Under the pieces are notes generated by a model. It worked only from the letters and a program-made list of their open reading frames with translations, did not search any database and had not been told where the DNA came from. The position numbers were made by a program, and so were the translations under genes. A stretch of DNA of 36,015 bases from Bernardetiaceae bacterium. GTDB lineage: Bacteria; Bacteroidota; Bacteroidia; Cytophagales; Thermoflexibacteraceae. Where the stretch lies: positions 1 through 36,015 of the forward strand of contig JALONO010000015.1 of the NCBI GenBank assembly GCA_025454895.1. Reading direction: 5' to 3'. Positions 16,391 to 24,759 of this stretch are shown here, in pieces (position 1 is the first letter of the stretch; each line of letters begins with the position of its first letter).

Positions 16391-16403
16391 AATGATTGCA
16401 TGA
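16391..16403 (+). repeat. Short interspersed repeat AATGATTGCATGA
   Basis: A 13-bp sequence found again at 30080-30092, with its first 12 bases also at 30262-30273. Here it lies 14 bp after the dapA stop, next to a partly matching ATGACTAA. It may be part of a short 3'-flank repeat family. Confidence 0.4.
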
Positions 16404-16598
16404 TTTCTCTATTTGGTTATCAATTATTTACAAGGCGAGGAACCCGCAATCGTTATTTGCTTTGAGGTAGTTGTTGAGCATGAATGCCAAAACTAACCAC
16501 CTACGTTCGGTAACCCTGACCAAATTTTAAATCAATTTTTGGGCAAAGCGGCCGGGCGGGGTTGGGCAAAAATCCCCAACTTTGCCCAGTTTTTTTCT

Positions 16599-18242
16599 AT
16601 GCGCTATTTTATGCATTGGCTGGCCAGTGGCTGGCTGTTTTGGTGGTCCATCTCCGGGTTGTGCGCCCAGAACCAAGTAGGGAAGTTGCCCGCCGGGGCG
16701 GCCGCGCCTCCGCCCAAGCGTGAGTTCAGGGCGGTTTGGATCGCCAGCGTGGCCAACATTGACTGGCCCAGCCAAAAGGGGCTGAGCACTTTTCGCCAGC
16801 AGCGGGAGTTTACGCAGTTGCTCGACCACCACCAAGCCAGCGGCCTCAATGCGGTGATTGTGCAGGTGCGCCCCGCCACCGATGCGTTTTATTACAGTGC
16901 CAAAGAACCTTGGTCGGAGTGGCTCACGGGCACCCAGGGGGCCATGCCGGACCCCTACTACGACCCGCTCCAGTTTATGGTGGACGAGGCCCACCAGCGC
17001 GGGCTCGAGTTCCATGCCTGGCTGAACCCGTACCGGGCCATGTTCGATGCCGACTCGGGCCAGGTGGCCGCCGACCACCTCACCAACCTCAAGCCGGAGT
17101 GGTTTATCAAATACGGGAAAAATAAGGTGTTCAATCCCGGCCTGCCCGAGGTGCGCCAGTACATTACCGACGTGGTTACTGACGTAGTGCGCCGTTACGA
17201 CGTGGATGCCATCCACTTTGATGATTATTTTTATCCGTACCCGATCAAAGACCTGCCGTTCGACGACCAAGCTGCTTTTGCCCAGTATGGGGCGGGGTTT
17301 GCCACCCTGGCCGACTGGCGGCGCGACAACGTGAACCGCCTCATCGAGCAGTTGGCGGCGGGCATTAAACGGGCAAAACCGCACGTCAAGTTTGGCATTA
17401 GCCCGTTTGGCCTTTGGCGCAACCAGCGGGACGACCCCGCCGGCTCGGCTACCCAGGGTGGCCAAACCTGCTACGACCACCTCTTTGCCGACGTGCGGCT
17501 GTGGCTCCAGCGCGGCTGGATCGACTACGTGGCCCCGCAAGTGTATTTCAGCGCGGGGTTCGATAAAATCCCGTACCAGGCCCTGGTAGAGTGGTGGAGT
17601 CGCAACCATTTTGGCAAGCACTTGTACGTGGGCCAGGCCAGCTACAAAATCAACCCCAAGGGCGCCGACCCGCACTGGGCCAACCTGGGCCAACTGCCGG
17701 GGCAACTGCGCTACAACCGCCAGTTGCCTAATGTTTTGGGCAGTATCTATTTTAGTTCCAAGTCGTTAACCCGGAACTTGGGCGGTTTCCGCGATAGCTT
17801 GCGCCGCGATTTTTACCGCTACCCGGCCCTGGTGCCGCCCATGCCGTGGAAAGGGGGCCTGGCCCCGGCCGCCCCGCGCAATCTGGAAGTTTTTGCGGGC
17901 CGCAGTGGCGTACTCCTCAATTGGGAGTCGCCCGCTAAGTCCTCGGGCACGGGCCAGGCGGCTTACTATGCCGTGTACCGTTTTGCGGAGGGGGAGCCAG
18001 TGGACGTGAGCGATCCCACCCGGCTGGTGGGCGTGTGGCGCGGGCGCGGCACCACCTTTACCGATACCCAAGTGCCCGCCAGCGGGCGTTACACCTACGC
18101 GGTAACCGCCCTGGACCGGCTGCACCTCGAAAGCCCGCCCAGTGCCCCGGCCAGCCTCTACTACACCGTGCCCGGCTCTTGGACCGATTTTACCCAGGTG
18201 CTGGTGCGTATGTACCGCCGGGCCAAAAAACCTAAAACCTAA
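16599..18242 (+). CDS. GH10-like (GHL10/DUF187) glycoside hydrolase with FN3-like C-terminus
   Basis: The 547-aa product starts with a signal peptide (MRYFMHWLASGWLFWWSISG, cleaved near GLCAQ). The catalytic TIM barrel of the glycosyl-hydrolase-like 10 family covers about residues 45-400. Typical marks are REFRAVWIASVANIDWPSQK, SGLNAVIVQVRPATDAFY, GLEFHAWLNPYRAMF, YDVDAIHFDDYFYPYP, VKFGISPFGLWRN and WIDYVAPQVYFS. An FN3-like domain follows (about 425-525: NLEVFAGRSGVLLNWESP). It should act in the periplasm or at the cell surface on cell-wall or extracellular glycans; substrate unknown. The longer frame from 16539 would mask the signal peptide. It is separated from dapA by about 220 bp and probably has its own promoter. 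Confidence 0.92.
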   Translation: MRYFMHWLASGWLFWWSISGLCAQNQVGKLPAGAAAPPPKREFRAVWIASVANIDWPSQKGLSTFRQQREFTQLLDHHQASGLNAVIVQVRPATDAFYYSAKEPWSEWLTGTQGAMPDPYYDPLQFMVDEAHQRGLEFHAWLNPYRAMFDADSGQVAADHLTNLKPEWFIKYGKNKVFNPGLPEVRQYITDVVTDVVRRYDVDAIHFDDYFYPYPIKDLPFDDQAAFAQYGAGFATLADWRRDNVNRLIEQLAAGIKRAKPHVKFGISPFGLWRNQRDDPAGSATQGGQTCYDHLFADVRLWLQRGWIDYVAPQVYFSAGFDKIPYQALVEWWSRNHFGKHLYVGQASYKINPKGADPHWANLGQLPGQLRYNRQLPNVLGSIYFSSKSLTRNLGGFRDSLRRDFYRYPALVPPMPWKGGLAPAAPRNLEVFAGRSGVLLNWESPAKSSGTGQAAYYAVYRFAEGEPVDVSDPTRLVGVWRGRGTTFTDTQVPASGRYTYAVTALDRLHLESPPSAPASLYYTVPGSWTDFTQVLVRMYRRAKKPKT

Positions 18243-18427
18243 GCGGAGAAAAGGTTTTAATAGGTTGATTTTCAATTTTTTAGTTCAGAATGCAGACTCT
18301 GCAATTAGGAACGGAAATTAACCGTGACATGGTGCGTTTCCGGCTTTTTAAAATGGAGGATAACCAAACCGGGCGATCCCCATAGTTAGTTAAACCGCAG
18401 TCATTTTAATCCCAAAGTCGGCTACTT

Positions 18428-19471
18428 ATGTCTTCTTCCCCGGTTTATAAGCTCACCCAATACTCGCACGGGGCGGGCTGTGGTTGTAAAATCGCCCCCC
18501 AGGTGCTCGATGCCATTTTGCACACGGCTGCCCCGGCCCCGGTTTTCCCCCGGCTGCTCGTGGGCAACGATACCCGCGACGATGCCGCCGTGTACGAACT
18601 GCCCGAAGGCCCGTTGCTGATCAGCACCACCGATTTTTTTATGCCCATCGTGGACGATGCCTTTGACTTTGGCCGCATCGCCTCGGCCAACGCCCTCAGC
18701 GATGTGTACGCGATGGGCGGCACCCCATTGTTGGCCATTGCTATTTTGGGTTGGCCCCTGGCCAAACTGCCCGCCGAAGTAGCCCGCCAGGTGCTGGAAG
18801 GCAGCCGGGCCGTGTGCGCCGAAGCGGGCATTCCGCTGGCGGGCGGCCACAGCATCGACTGCCCGGAACCCGTGTTTGGCCTGGCCGTAACGGGCACGGT
18901 GGCCAAGGCCCACCTCAAGCGCAACAGCACCGCCCAACCCGGCGATCTGCTTTATCTCACCAAGCCGCTGGGCGTGGGTATTTTAACCACGGCGGAAAAA
19001 AAGGGCTTGCTGGCCCCCGCGCACGCGCACCTGGCCCGTGAGCAGATGACCCGGCTCAACCAACTGGGCACCGCCCTGGGCCGCTTGCCCCAGGTGCACG
19101 CCCTCACCGATGTAACGGGCTTTGGCCTGCTGGGCCACCTGACCGAAATGTGCCAAGGTAGTGGCCTGGCCGCCACGCTTTACGCCGGGCAGGTGCCACA
19201 GTTGCCCCATTTGGCGGATTACTTGGCCCAAAATGCCGTGCCCGGCGGCACCCACCGCAATTGGGACAGCTACGGGCACGGGGTACAACTGCCGGACCCG
19301 GCCCTACGCTACCTGCTGGCCGATCCGCAAACCAGCGGCGGGCTACTGATCGCCGCCGCCCCCGATACCGAGGGGCTGGCCGCCCTGCTGGCCCAGCACG
19401 GCGCACCTTTGCAACCCATTGGCCAGTTACACCGGCCCACCGGCGGCCCGTTGATCAACGTGTTGGCCTAG
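18428..19471 (+). CDS. selD: Selenide, water dikinase
   Basis: SelD makes selenophosphate from selenide and ATP, the selenium donor for selenocysteine and for 2-selenouridine in tRNA. The 347-aa protein begins with the family signature [14 protein letters not shown]. Cys18 and Lys21 correspond to catalytic Cys17 and Lys20 of E. coli, so this is the cysteine, not selenocysteine, form. [42 protein letters not shown] and [13 protein letters not shown] are metal- and ATP-binding segments. No selA, selB or mnmH lies beside it in this window. Element C begins 34 bp after the stop. Confidence 0.97.
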   Translation: MSSSPVYKLTQYSHGAGCGCKIAPQVLDAILHTAAPAPVFPRLLVGNDTRDDAAVYELPEGPLLISTTDFFMPIVDDAFDFGRIASANALSDVYAMGGTPLLAIAILGWPLAKLPAEVARQVLEGSRAVCAEAGIPLAGGHSIDCPEPVFGLAVTGTVAKAHLKRNSTAQPGDLLYLTKPLGVGILTTAEKKGLLAPAHAHLAREQMTRLNQLGTALGRLPQVHALTDVTGFGLLGHLTEMCQGSGLAATLYAGQVPQLPHLADYLAQNAVPGGTHRNWDSYGHGVQLPDPALRYLLADPQTSGGLLIAAAPDTEGLAALLAQHGAPLQPIGQLHRPTGGPLINVLA

Positions 19472-19505
19472 TGGGTGGCTTTTTTATTTTCCCTAGAGTA
19501 AGAAT

Positions 19506-19718
19506 AGACCTCTTGCAAATTAGATTTATGACTGGACGTAGGCCCGGATTTTCGTTAAAAATGCGCCCTTTTTTAGCCCCATCCCGGACAGCCGCACTTC
19601 CTCGCCCAAAGTTGAAGCACGTTTGTCGTCCCACGGATGACAACTACGGAAGTTTTGAGGCGAGTCTGTGGGCTGGGACGCAACTGCGACCCTAGTACGG
19701 TTAATTTGCAAGAGGTTT
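19506..19718 (+). mobile_element. MITE-like element, copy C (213 bp)
   Basis: The ends are AGACCTCTTGCAAATTAG and TTAATTTGCAAGAGGTTT (one change at the very end). The target duplication is AAT (19503-19505 and 19719-19721). The outer thirds match the other copies, including a TTTTCGTT motif. The core differs and contains GTTTGTCGTCC/GGATGACAAC. No gene inside. It lies between selD and the LysM gene; the remaining 19722-19949 shows only a 12-bp palindrome TATTTGCAAATA near 19895. Confidence 0.82.
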
Positions 19719-19949
19719 AATCAGCGCAAGGCACGAGCAGGCCACGCACCAAGGGCATTACTTTCCCCTAGTCACCCGCAGCCGAACTTCGCTATTTTCA
19801 CGTCAACCACCCCCTAACGGCCAGGCCAGGCCCCAGCCGCCGCAATCGCCTGAAAATGTTATAGTTTTACTTTAAATCAAAAAAGTTAACCCATTTATTT
19901 GCAAATAGTTAAGACTTTAGTTAACTTAGCCCGGTTTTACGGCATTTCC

Positions 19950-20765
19950 ATGAAAGCATCTGCTCTATTCCTGTTACTAATGGCCGGGTTGGGCACTTTG
20001 GCCCCCGTTGGCCTGGCTAGCCCGACCCAGGCAATCAATTCCACCTTGGCCCGCCCCGACGATGGGCAAAAGGCCAAAAAAACCTACCGGGTCAAATATG
20101 GCGAAACCCTGAGCGGCATCGCCGTCCGGTTTGGGATGAAAACGGCGGAGCTTCTCAAAATCAACAACTTAAAAAATGCCGATGCCATCCGTGAGGGGCA
20201 AGACCTGTGGGTGATCGACTACAAAAACGCGACGGCCACGCTCCTGCCCAGCCCGGTTGAGCCTGCCGTGGTCCGCCCGGCCCCGGTGGCCCTGCCCACC
20301 AACCTGCGCCATACCGTGGCCGAGGGCGAGACCCTGGCCAAAATCGCGGCCAAGTACGCCCTCAAAGTGGAACAATTGCAAGCCTGGAACCAACTGAAAG
20401 ACCACCTGATCCAAGTGGGGCAGGTGCTGGCCCTCAGCCCCGCCGCTGTGGGTAACAACCCGGCCGAACTAGCCTCCAAACGGCCCACCGGCCCGCTGGT
20501 ACGCGAGCGCGGCATGGGTGAGATGATCCCGGGGGCCAGCAACGGCCTGCAGGTAGCCCTGCACCGCACCGCCCCGGTGGGTAGCTTTATCCGGGTTTAC
20601 AACGAGAGCACCGGCGCGGTAGTGCTGGCCAAGGTCATCGGCAAAATCCCCAACCTCAGCACTGAGCGCAAAGTGATGGTCAAACTGTCCAAGGCGGCTT
20701 GCCAAGCGATTGGGGTCATCGACGCGCACTTCCCCGTGGAAGTGAGCTATGAAAAAGTGCGTTAA
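19950..20765 (+). CDS. LysM protein with RlpA-like double-psi barrel
   Basis: The product is 271 aa from the ATG at 19950, which starts a signal peptide (MKASALFLLLMAGLGTLAPVG). Two LysM domains bind peptidoglycan glycans: residues 46-90 (YRVKYGETLSGIAVRFGMKT) and 120-163 (HTVAEGETLAKIAAKYALKV). The C-terminal part (about 185-267, with SFIRVYNESTGAVVLAKVIG and VMVKLSKAACQAIGVID) resembles the RlpA-like double-psi beta-barrel. The catalytic acid of true lytic transglycosylase RlpA is not evident, so binding or structural function in the cell wall is more likely than cutting. The frame opens at 19899, but the internal ATG gives a better signal peptide. Convergent with rdgB, 14 bp apart. Confidence 0.9.
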   Translation: MKASALFLLLMAGLGTLAPVGLASPTQAINSTLARPDDGQKAKKTYRVKYGETLSGIAVRFGMKTAELLKINNLKNADAIREGQDLWVIDYKNATATLLPSPVEPAVVRPAPVALPTNLRHTVAEGETLAKIAAKYALKVEQLQAWNQLKDHLIQVGQVLALSPAAVGNNPAELASKRPTGPLVRERGMGEMIPGASNGLQVALHRTAPVGSFIRVYNESTGAVVLAKVIGKIPNLSTERKVMVKLSKAACQAIGVIDAHFPVEVSYEKVR

Positions 20766-20779
20766 AAAAGGCAGATTGC

Positions 20780-21370
20780 CTATTCTGAATTTTCCTGACG
20801 CAAAAACGCCACCAGTTGCCGCACGGCCCGGCCACGGTGGCTAAGTTGGTTTTTAGTGGCCATGTCCATTTGGGCGAGGCTAAAACCCTGGCCCTCATCG
20901 GGCAAAAAGATGGGGTCGTAGCCGAAACCGCCCTGGCCGCGCGGCTCGAGCAAAATTTGCCCCGGCACCAGCCCGGTAAACACCTGCGGCTGCCCGCCCC
21001 AATACAGCGTGATCACGGTTTTGAACTGGGCGCGGCGGTTGATTACCCCGGCCAATTCAGCCAGCAACCTGCCGATGTTTTTGTCCGCGCTGCGTTCCGG
21101 GCCGCCGTAGTAGGCCGTGTGCACGCCCGGAGCACCACCTAGCGCGTCCACCTCCAGGCCCGTATCGTCGGCAAAGCAGTCGATCCCGGTTTTTTGCCAC
21201 ACGTAATGGGCTTTGAACCACGAGTTGCCCTCGATGGTCGGCTCATTTTCGGGGATTTCCTCGGCCAAGCCCAGCTCGTCGAGGGTGAGCAGGCGCAGGG
21301 CAGGGCCAAGTTGGTGCTGGATCTCGGCCCGCTTATGGGCATTACGGCTGGCAAAGCACAGGTTCTTCAT
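20780..21370 (-). CDS. rdgB: Non-canonical purine NTP pyrophosphatase (RdgB/HAM1)
   Basis: This enzyme hydrolyses dITP, ITP and XTP to monophosphates and keeps deaminated purines out of DNA and RNA. The 196-aa length is normal. Signature segments are FASRNAHKRAEI (nucleotide contact), CFADDTGLEVDALGGAPGVH (metal site with two Asp), GQGGFGYDPIFLP and LSHRGRAV. The start at 21370 matches the family. The longer frame to 21547 lies inside the upstream gene in another frame. The ATG overlaps the TGA of the FKBP gene (ATGA, 21367-21370), which predicts translational coupling. Confidence 0.96.
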   Translation of the reverse strand: MKNLCFASRNAHKRAEIQHQLGPALRLLTLDELGLAEEIPENEPTIEGNSWFKAHYVWQKTGIDCFADDTGLEVDALGGAPGVHTAYYGGPERSADKNIGRLLAELAGVINRRAQFKTVITLYWGGQPQVFTGLVPGQILLEPRGQGGFGYDPIFLPDEGQGFSLAQMDMATKNQLSHRGRAVRQLVAFLRQENSE

Positions 21371-21906
21371 CGGCGGGGGATGATCTCGAGCAGTTCCAGA
21401 TCGTACACCAAAATGCTGTTGGGCGGCACGGTGTAGGTGCCGCGTTGTAGTTCGTCGGGGACGCCAGCCGCGCCATGACCGAGCGATGAGGGCACAAACG
21501 CCTGCCGTCGTTCGCCCAGTTGCATTTGGGGCACCATCACCTGCCAAGCCTGAGGCACCCGGGCACGCCCTGCCAGCGTTCCGCTAGGGAAAGTGCCCGC
21601 TAAGTTGGTGCGCAGCGGGCTGCCAAAGCGGCTGGTATCAAACTGTTTACCATAGAGCACCGCGCCCGTGTGGTGCAGGCGCACGGTATCGCCCAGGGTG
21701 GGGCGGCTGCCCGCGCCGGGGGTGAGGATGCGGTAGTAAATGCCCGTGTCGTTGTCGCGCACGGCTTGAATATTGTTGGCGGCCAGGTACTCGCGGATCA
21801 CTTGGTCCTCGCGGCGCAGTTGGTTGCTCTGGTCAATTTCGTTGCGGCTGCGGCAACCCAGGGCCAAAACCGATAACAAAACCCAATAAGCAAATTTGAT
21901 TTTCAT
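21367..21906 (-). CDS. FKBP-type peptidyl-prolyl isomerase lipoprotein (second paralogue)
   Basis: A 179-aa lipoprotein (signal ending LALGC, Cys18) with a short EDQVIREYLAANNIQAVRD linker and an FKBP domain from about residue 70: TVRLHHTGAVLYGKQFDTS, AWQVMVPQMQLGERR, AFVPSSLGHGAAGVP and SILVYDLELLEIIP. Compared with the paralogue at 9942-10433 it has a longer loop (FPSGTLAGRARVP) and HHTG in place of HYTG, so activity could differ. It is periplasmic or lipid-anchored. Its stop codon overlaps the rdgB start. The upstream spacer (21907-22126) contains a purine-rich imperfect repeat of GAGTG/GAGTAAG units and no clear -7 box. Confidence 0.92.
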   Translation of the reverse strand: MKIKFAYWVLLSVLALGCRSRNEIDQSNQLRREDQVIREYLAANNIQAVRDNDTGIYYRILTPGAGSRPTLGDTVRLHHTGAVLYGKQFDTSRFGSPLRTNLAGTFPSGTLAGRARVPQAWQVMVPQMQLGERRQAFVPSSLGHGAAGVPDELQRGTYTVPPNSILVYDLELLEIIPRR

Positions 21907-22126
21907 AGGTCAATTAGGTGAAGGAGAACGGGGAGTGGAGTGGAGTGAGTAAGGTAATGAGTAAGTGAGGTAAGTAATTAATAATCAATATTTTGATGAA
22001 AAAAAACATCAGGTAATGTCGGGATTTGATTCTTAGCTGCTAAAAGCGGCACTTTTCACAACCTCATTGGCACTACTAGGACCTCGTTTGCCAGATGCGG
22101 TTGGGCAGCCCAAGGTTGCTTGGTGG

Positions 22127-23173
22127 CTAGTGGTCGTGGGGGGTGGCGGGCCAGGCCGGGGGCGGGGTTTCCACCACCGAGGCTTCGCGCAAGGCCGCCC
22201 ATACCCATTCTTTGAGGGCGGGGATGTTTTTGCCCGTAAGCGACGAGATGAACAACGCGGGCACGCCCGGCGGCAGTTCGGCTTGTAGGGCTTGCTCCAG
22301 CTCGTCGTCGAGCAAATCGGCTTTGGTGATGGCCAGCAGCCGGTTCTTGTCTAGTAGCTCGGGGTTGTGCTGGCCCAGCTCGTTCAGTAAAATCTGGTAC
22401 TCGCGGCGCAGGTCCGGGCTATCGGCGGGGAGCATGAACAGCAGGATGGAGTTGCGCTCGATGTGCCGCAGGAAACGGGTGCCCAGGCCCCGGCCCTCGG
22501 CCGCCCCTTCGATGATGCCGGGGATGTCGGCCATGACGAACGAGCGGTCGCCGCTGAGGCCCACCACGCCCAGGTTGGGCACCAAGGTGGTAAACGGGTA
22601 GTCGGCAATTTCGGGGCGGGCGGCGGATACCACCGAGAGCAAGGTGGACTTGCCCGCATTGGGGAACCCGACCAGACCCACGTCGGCTAGGACTTTGAGC
22701 TCAATCACCACCCAGGCTTCTTGGCCCGGCTCGCCAGGTTGGGCGTAGCGCGGGGCCTGGTTGGTGGGCGTGGCAAAGTTGACGTTGCCCAGCCCGCCCC
22801 GGCCTCCGGGGAAGAGGATCAATTCCTCGCCGTCGTGCATGATTTCGGCCAGTTGCTCCTCGGTTTCGGCGTGTTTGACCACCGTGCCCAGCGGGACCTC
22901 GATCACCACGTCGGCCCCTTGCTTGCCGCTGCACCGGGCACCGGTGCCCGCTTGGCCGTTTTTGGCAAATACGTGTTTGGTGTATTTAAGATGGAGCAAC
23001 GTCCAAAGTTGGGCGTTGCCGCGCAGTACCACGTGGCCGCCGCGCCCGCCGTCGCCGCCATCGGGGCCGCCCAGGGGGGCAAACTTTTCCCGGCGGAAAT
23101 GCACCGAACCGGCCCCGCCCGCCCCCGAGCGGCAATTGATTTTGACGTAATCGATAAAATTGGGCGAGGCCAT
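22127..23173 (-). CDS. obgE: GTPase Obg/CgtA
   Basis: Obg is an essential GTPase in late 50S ribosome assembly and stress control. At 348 aa it has the glycine-rich Obg domain (about 1-159, for example GAGGAGSVHFRREKFAPLGG and GGDGGRGGHVVLRG) followed by the G domain: G1 GFPNAGKST (169-177), the switch I Thr in FTTLVPNLG, G3 DIPG (216-219), G4 TKAD (283-286) and G5 SSLTGK (310-315). The C-terminal extension is short (about 25 residues, Pro-rich), without the OCT domain, as in many Bacteroidota. A candidate -7 box lies far upstream at 23425-23432. Confidence 0.97.
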   Translation of the reverse strand: MASPNFIDYVKINCRSGAGGAGSVHFRREKFAPLGGPDGGDGGRGGHVVLRGNAQLWTLLHLKYTKHVFAKNGQAGTGARCSGKQGADVVIEVPLGTVVKHAETEEQLAEIMHDGEELILFPGGRGGLGNVNFATPTNQAPRYAQPGEPGQEAWVVIELKVLADVGLVGFPNAGKSTLLSVVSAARPEIADYPFTTLVPNLGVVGLSGDRSFVMADIPGIIEGAAEGRGLGTRFLRHIERNSILLFMLPADSPDLRREYQILLNELGQHNPELLDKNRLLAITKADLLDDELEQALQAELPPGVPALFISSLTGKNIPALKEWVWAALREASVVETPPPAWPATPHDH

Positions 23174-23424
23174 AAGAGGTGAATGGGTGAGTGTGAGAAT
23201 GGTGAACTGGGACTGCGCTAGCTTGGTTTTAAGGCAAAATTTCTATTTAACTGCAAGATGATCAGGTGTTTAAATCTTACCGTTGATACAGAGGACTAAA
23301 ACATAGCAGCACTAGTGAGCTAACCGATGAAAGGCAAATGGTGAACAATGGTTAGGTTGGACAAACGGTACTCCACCGGCTTGATTTAAATAGCGAACAC
23401 GCCCGACCTTAAACCAGGCGGGCG

Positions 23425-23432
23425 CAAAATTA
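23425..23432 (-). promoter_or_regulatory. Candidate -7 box upstream of obgE
   Basis: CAAAATTA reads TAATTTTG on the minus strand and is followed by the same GCG context as at 13156. The predicted start (about 23418) would give obgE an unusually long leader of about 245 nt. The stretch 23174-23424 otherwise shows no gene. Confidence 0.35.
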
Positions 23433-23454
23433 CGCATTAATTGGCAAGGTGGTG

Positions 23455-23640
23455 GTGGGCGTTTAGGGAAGGGCCGAGGGCGCACGGCCGGGTAGTGGCT
23501 GGCTTAGGGGGGCGGAGGGCGCGACGTAAGGAGCGTTCGGGAGGCTTGGCCGGACCCCGGAGCACCCCGGCCCCGCGCGAACGGGCGGGCGCACCCTCGC
23601 ACCCGGGTGCCCGCGCGCGGGGCAAACCCCAAAAGTGAAC
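23455..23640. other. Very GC-rich, strongly self-complementary block, possibly a structured RNA or repeat
   Basis: The composition is far more GC-rich than the flanks. Perfect inverted repeats include GCCCCGCGCG (23570-23579) with CGCGCGGGGC (23614-23623), the 12-bp palindrome GCACCCGGGTGC (23599-23610), CGGGC/GCCCG inside the first pair, and GGCCGG/CCGGCC around 23549-23570. Together they predict a branched fold. Short open frames on both strands (62-65 codons, rich in Arg, Gly and Pro) look like by-products of composition. I have a vague impression of very similar blocks in other Bacteroidota genomes but cannot verify it. Orientation is unknown. Confidence 0.4.
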
Positions 23641-23656
23641 CGGGAGGCGAAAAAGA

Positions 23657-23689
23657 AATCCCTAAGGGTTTTGGAAACCCTCAGGGATT
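23657..23689 (+). promoter_or_regulatory. Long hairpin in the leader of the glycosyltransferase-like gene
   Basis: AATCCCT-A-AGGGTTT pairs with AAACCCT-C-AGGGATT across a TGG loop: 14 base pairs with one A-C mismatch. It is not followed by a T run, so it is more likely a leader structure or a short palindromic repeat than a terminator. It starts 17 bp after the GC-rich block. Confidence 0.45.
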
Positions 23690-23804
23690 GGGCAACCTGG
23701 GCAAAAACCGCTGCCGGGATTTTGGCCGTCGGCAGGGTAGAATGGAAATCCTGGTTTTTTTGCCGTTTTTTGGCCCTGGATCGTCCGTTTTAAGTGGTTT
23801 GGCC

Positions 23805-24752
23805 ATGTTTCCCGCCGACTTTGGGGTGATTATCACCTGCGCCCGCAAGGATTTTTTGTTTGCCAAGGGTTGCTGCGCCAGTGTGCGGCAATATTTGCCC
23901 AACGTGCCCATTTGCCTGCTGGTGGACGGCGATTTTGACCTGGACCAACTGCCGCACCTTTATGACGCGCAGGTGCTGAACCGCCGCACCGTGCGCGACC
24001 CGTTTTTGCGCGACCAGAGTTTTGGCTACGGGATCACGAAAATGATCGCGTTTTGGGAAAGCCCGTTCGAGTATTTTTTGCTGCTGGATGCCGACACGGT
24101 GCTGTGGGGCGACCTGCGCCCGCTGGCCGATTTTAGCCGCTACGACTTGGTAATTGACCAGCCCACGTATGGCTACCAGCCCGCCGATATTGAAACCTGG
24201 TTTTTCAACCTGGCCAAACTGCGCCGCCATTACCCTGATTTTGAGCCACTTAAATACGACCAATTATATACCTGCACGGGGGTAACTTTCGCGCGGCGCG
24301 GGGCACTGGACCTGGGCGACTACCGGCGGGCGTTGCCCCAACTGCGCACCGAGCCGGGGCTGTTCCTATCGGGCGAGATGGGGCTGCTGAATTTTCTGTA
24401 CTTCGACGGGGCGGCGCGCGGCAAGTTTAGGCTGGGCCATGCCGATACGCAATACTTGGTGCCCGATTTTACCCGCGCCGAGGCGGCGGCCCGGTTCCCG
24501 CTGGTGGCCGGGCAGCCGGTGGTGGCCGGCCCGCCGAACGTGATCCACTACAACGGCGACACCAAGCCCACGCTGGACAACGCCGGGCATTACATTGAAC
24601 CGATGGTGTATTTTAGGCAACAGTTTTTGCAGGCCCGCCACGGGGAACTGGCCCCGGCCGCCGCGCAGGCAATTTTGCGGCAAGAGGATGCGTTTTTTCG
24701 CCAGCGGCCACCGTTGTGGCGGCGGGCCTTGCGGAAACTGGGGTTCAAATAA
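23805..24752 (+). CDS. Glycosyltransferase-like (GT-A fold) protein
   Basis: The product is 315 aa from the ATG at 23805. An ATG at 23742 would add 21 hydrophobic residues, and the frame to 23607 runs through the hairpin and is rejected. It opens FGVIITCARKDFLFAKGCCA and continues VPICLLVDGDF; the central YFLLLDADTVLWGDLRPL carries a DxD motif (DAD) typical of nucleotide-sugar-dependent GT-A enzymes. Later segments DQPTYGYQPADIETWFFNLA, CTGVTFARRGAL and NVIHYNGDTKPTLDN fit acceptor and metal contacts. Likely a cytoplasmic transferase in surface-polysaccharide synthesis; donor and acceptor unknown. No other polysaccharide gene is adjacent. Convergent with the cytochrome gene, 7 bp apart. Confidence 0.72.
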   Translation: MFPADFGVIITCARKDFLFAKGCCASVRQYLPNVPICLLVDGDFDLDQLPHLYDAQVLNRRTVRDPFLRDQSFGYGITKMIAFWESPFEYFLLLDADTVLWGDLRPLADFSRYDLVIDQPTYGYQPADIETWFFNLAKLRRHYPDFEPLKYDQLYTCTGVTFARRGALDLGDYRRALPQLRTEPGLFLSGEMGLLNFLYFDGAARGKFRLGHADTQYLVPDFTRAEAAARFPLVAGQPVVAGPPNVIHYNGDTKPTLDNAGHYIEPMVYFRQQFLQARHGELAPAAAQAILRQEDAFFRQRPPLWRRALRKLGFK

Positions 24753-24759
24753 CGCCCGG

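Noticed and set aside
16527-17705. 392-codon minus-strand frame opposite the GH10-like gene
   Set aside because: The plus strand encodes a clear glycoside hydrolase with signal peptide; the antisense frame has no domain features.
23437-23638. Arg/Gly/Pro-rich open frames on both strands of the GC-rich block
   Set aside because: Open on opposite strands over the same palindromic DNA; a consequence of the absence of AT-rich stop codons rather than coding.
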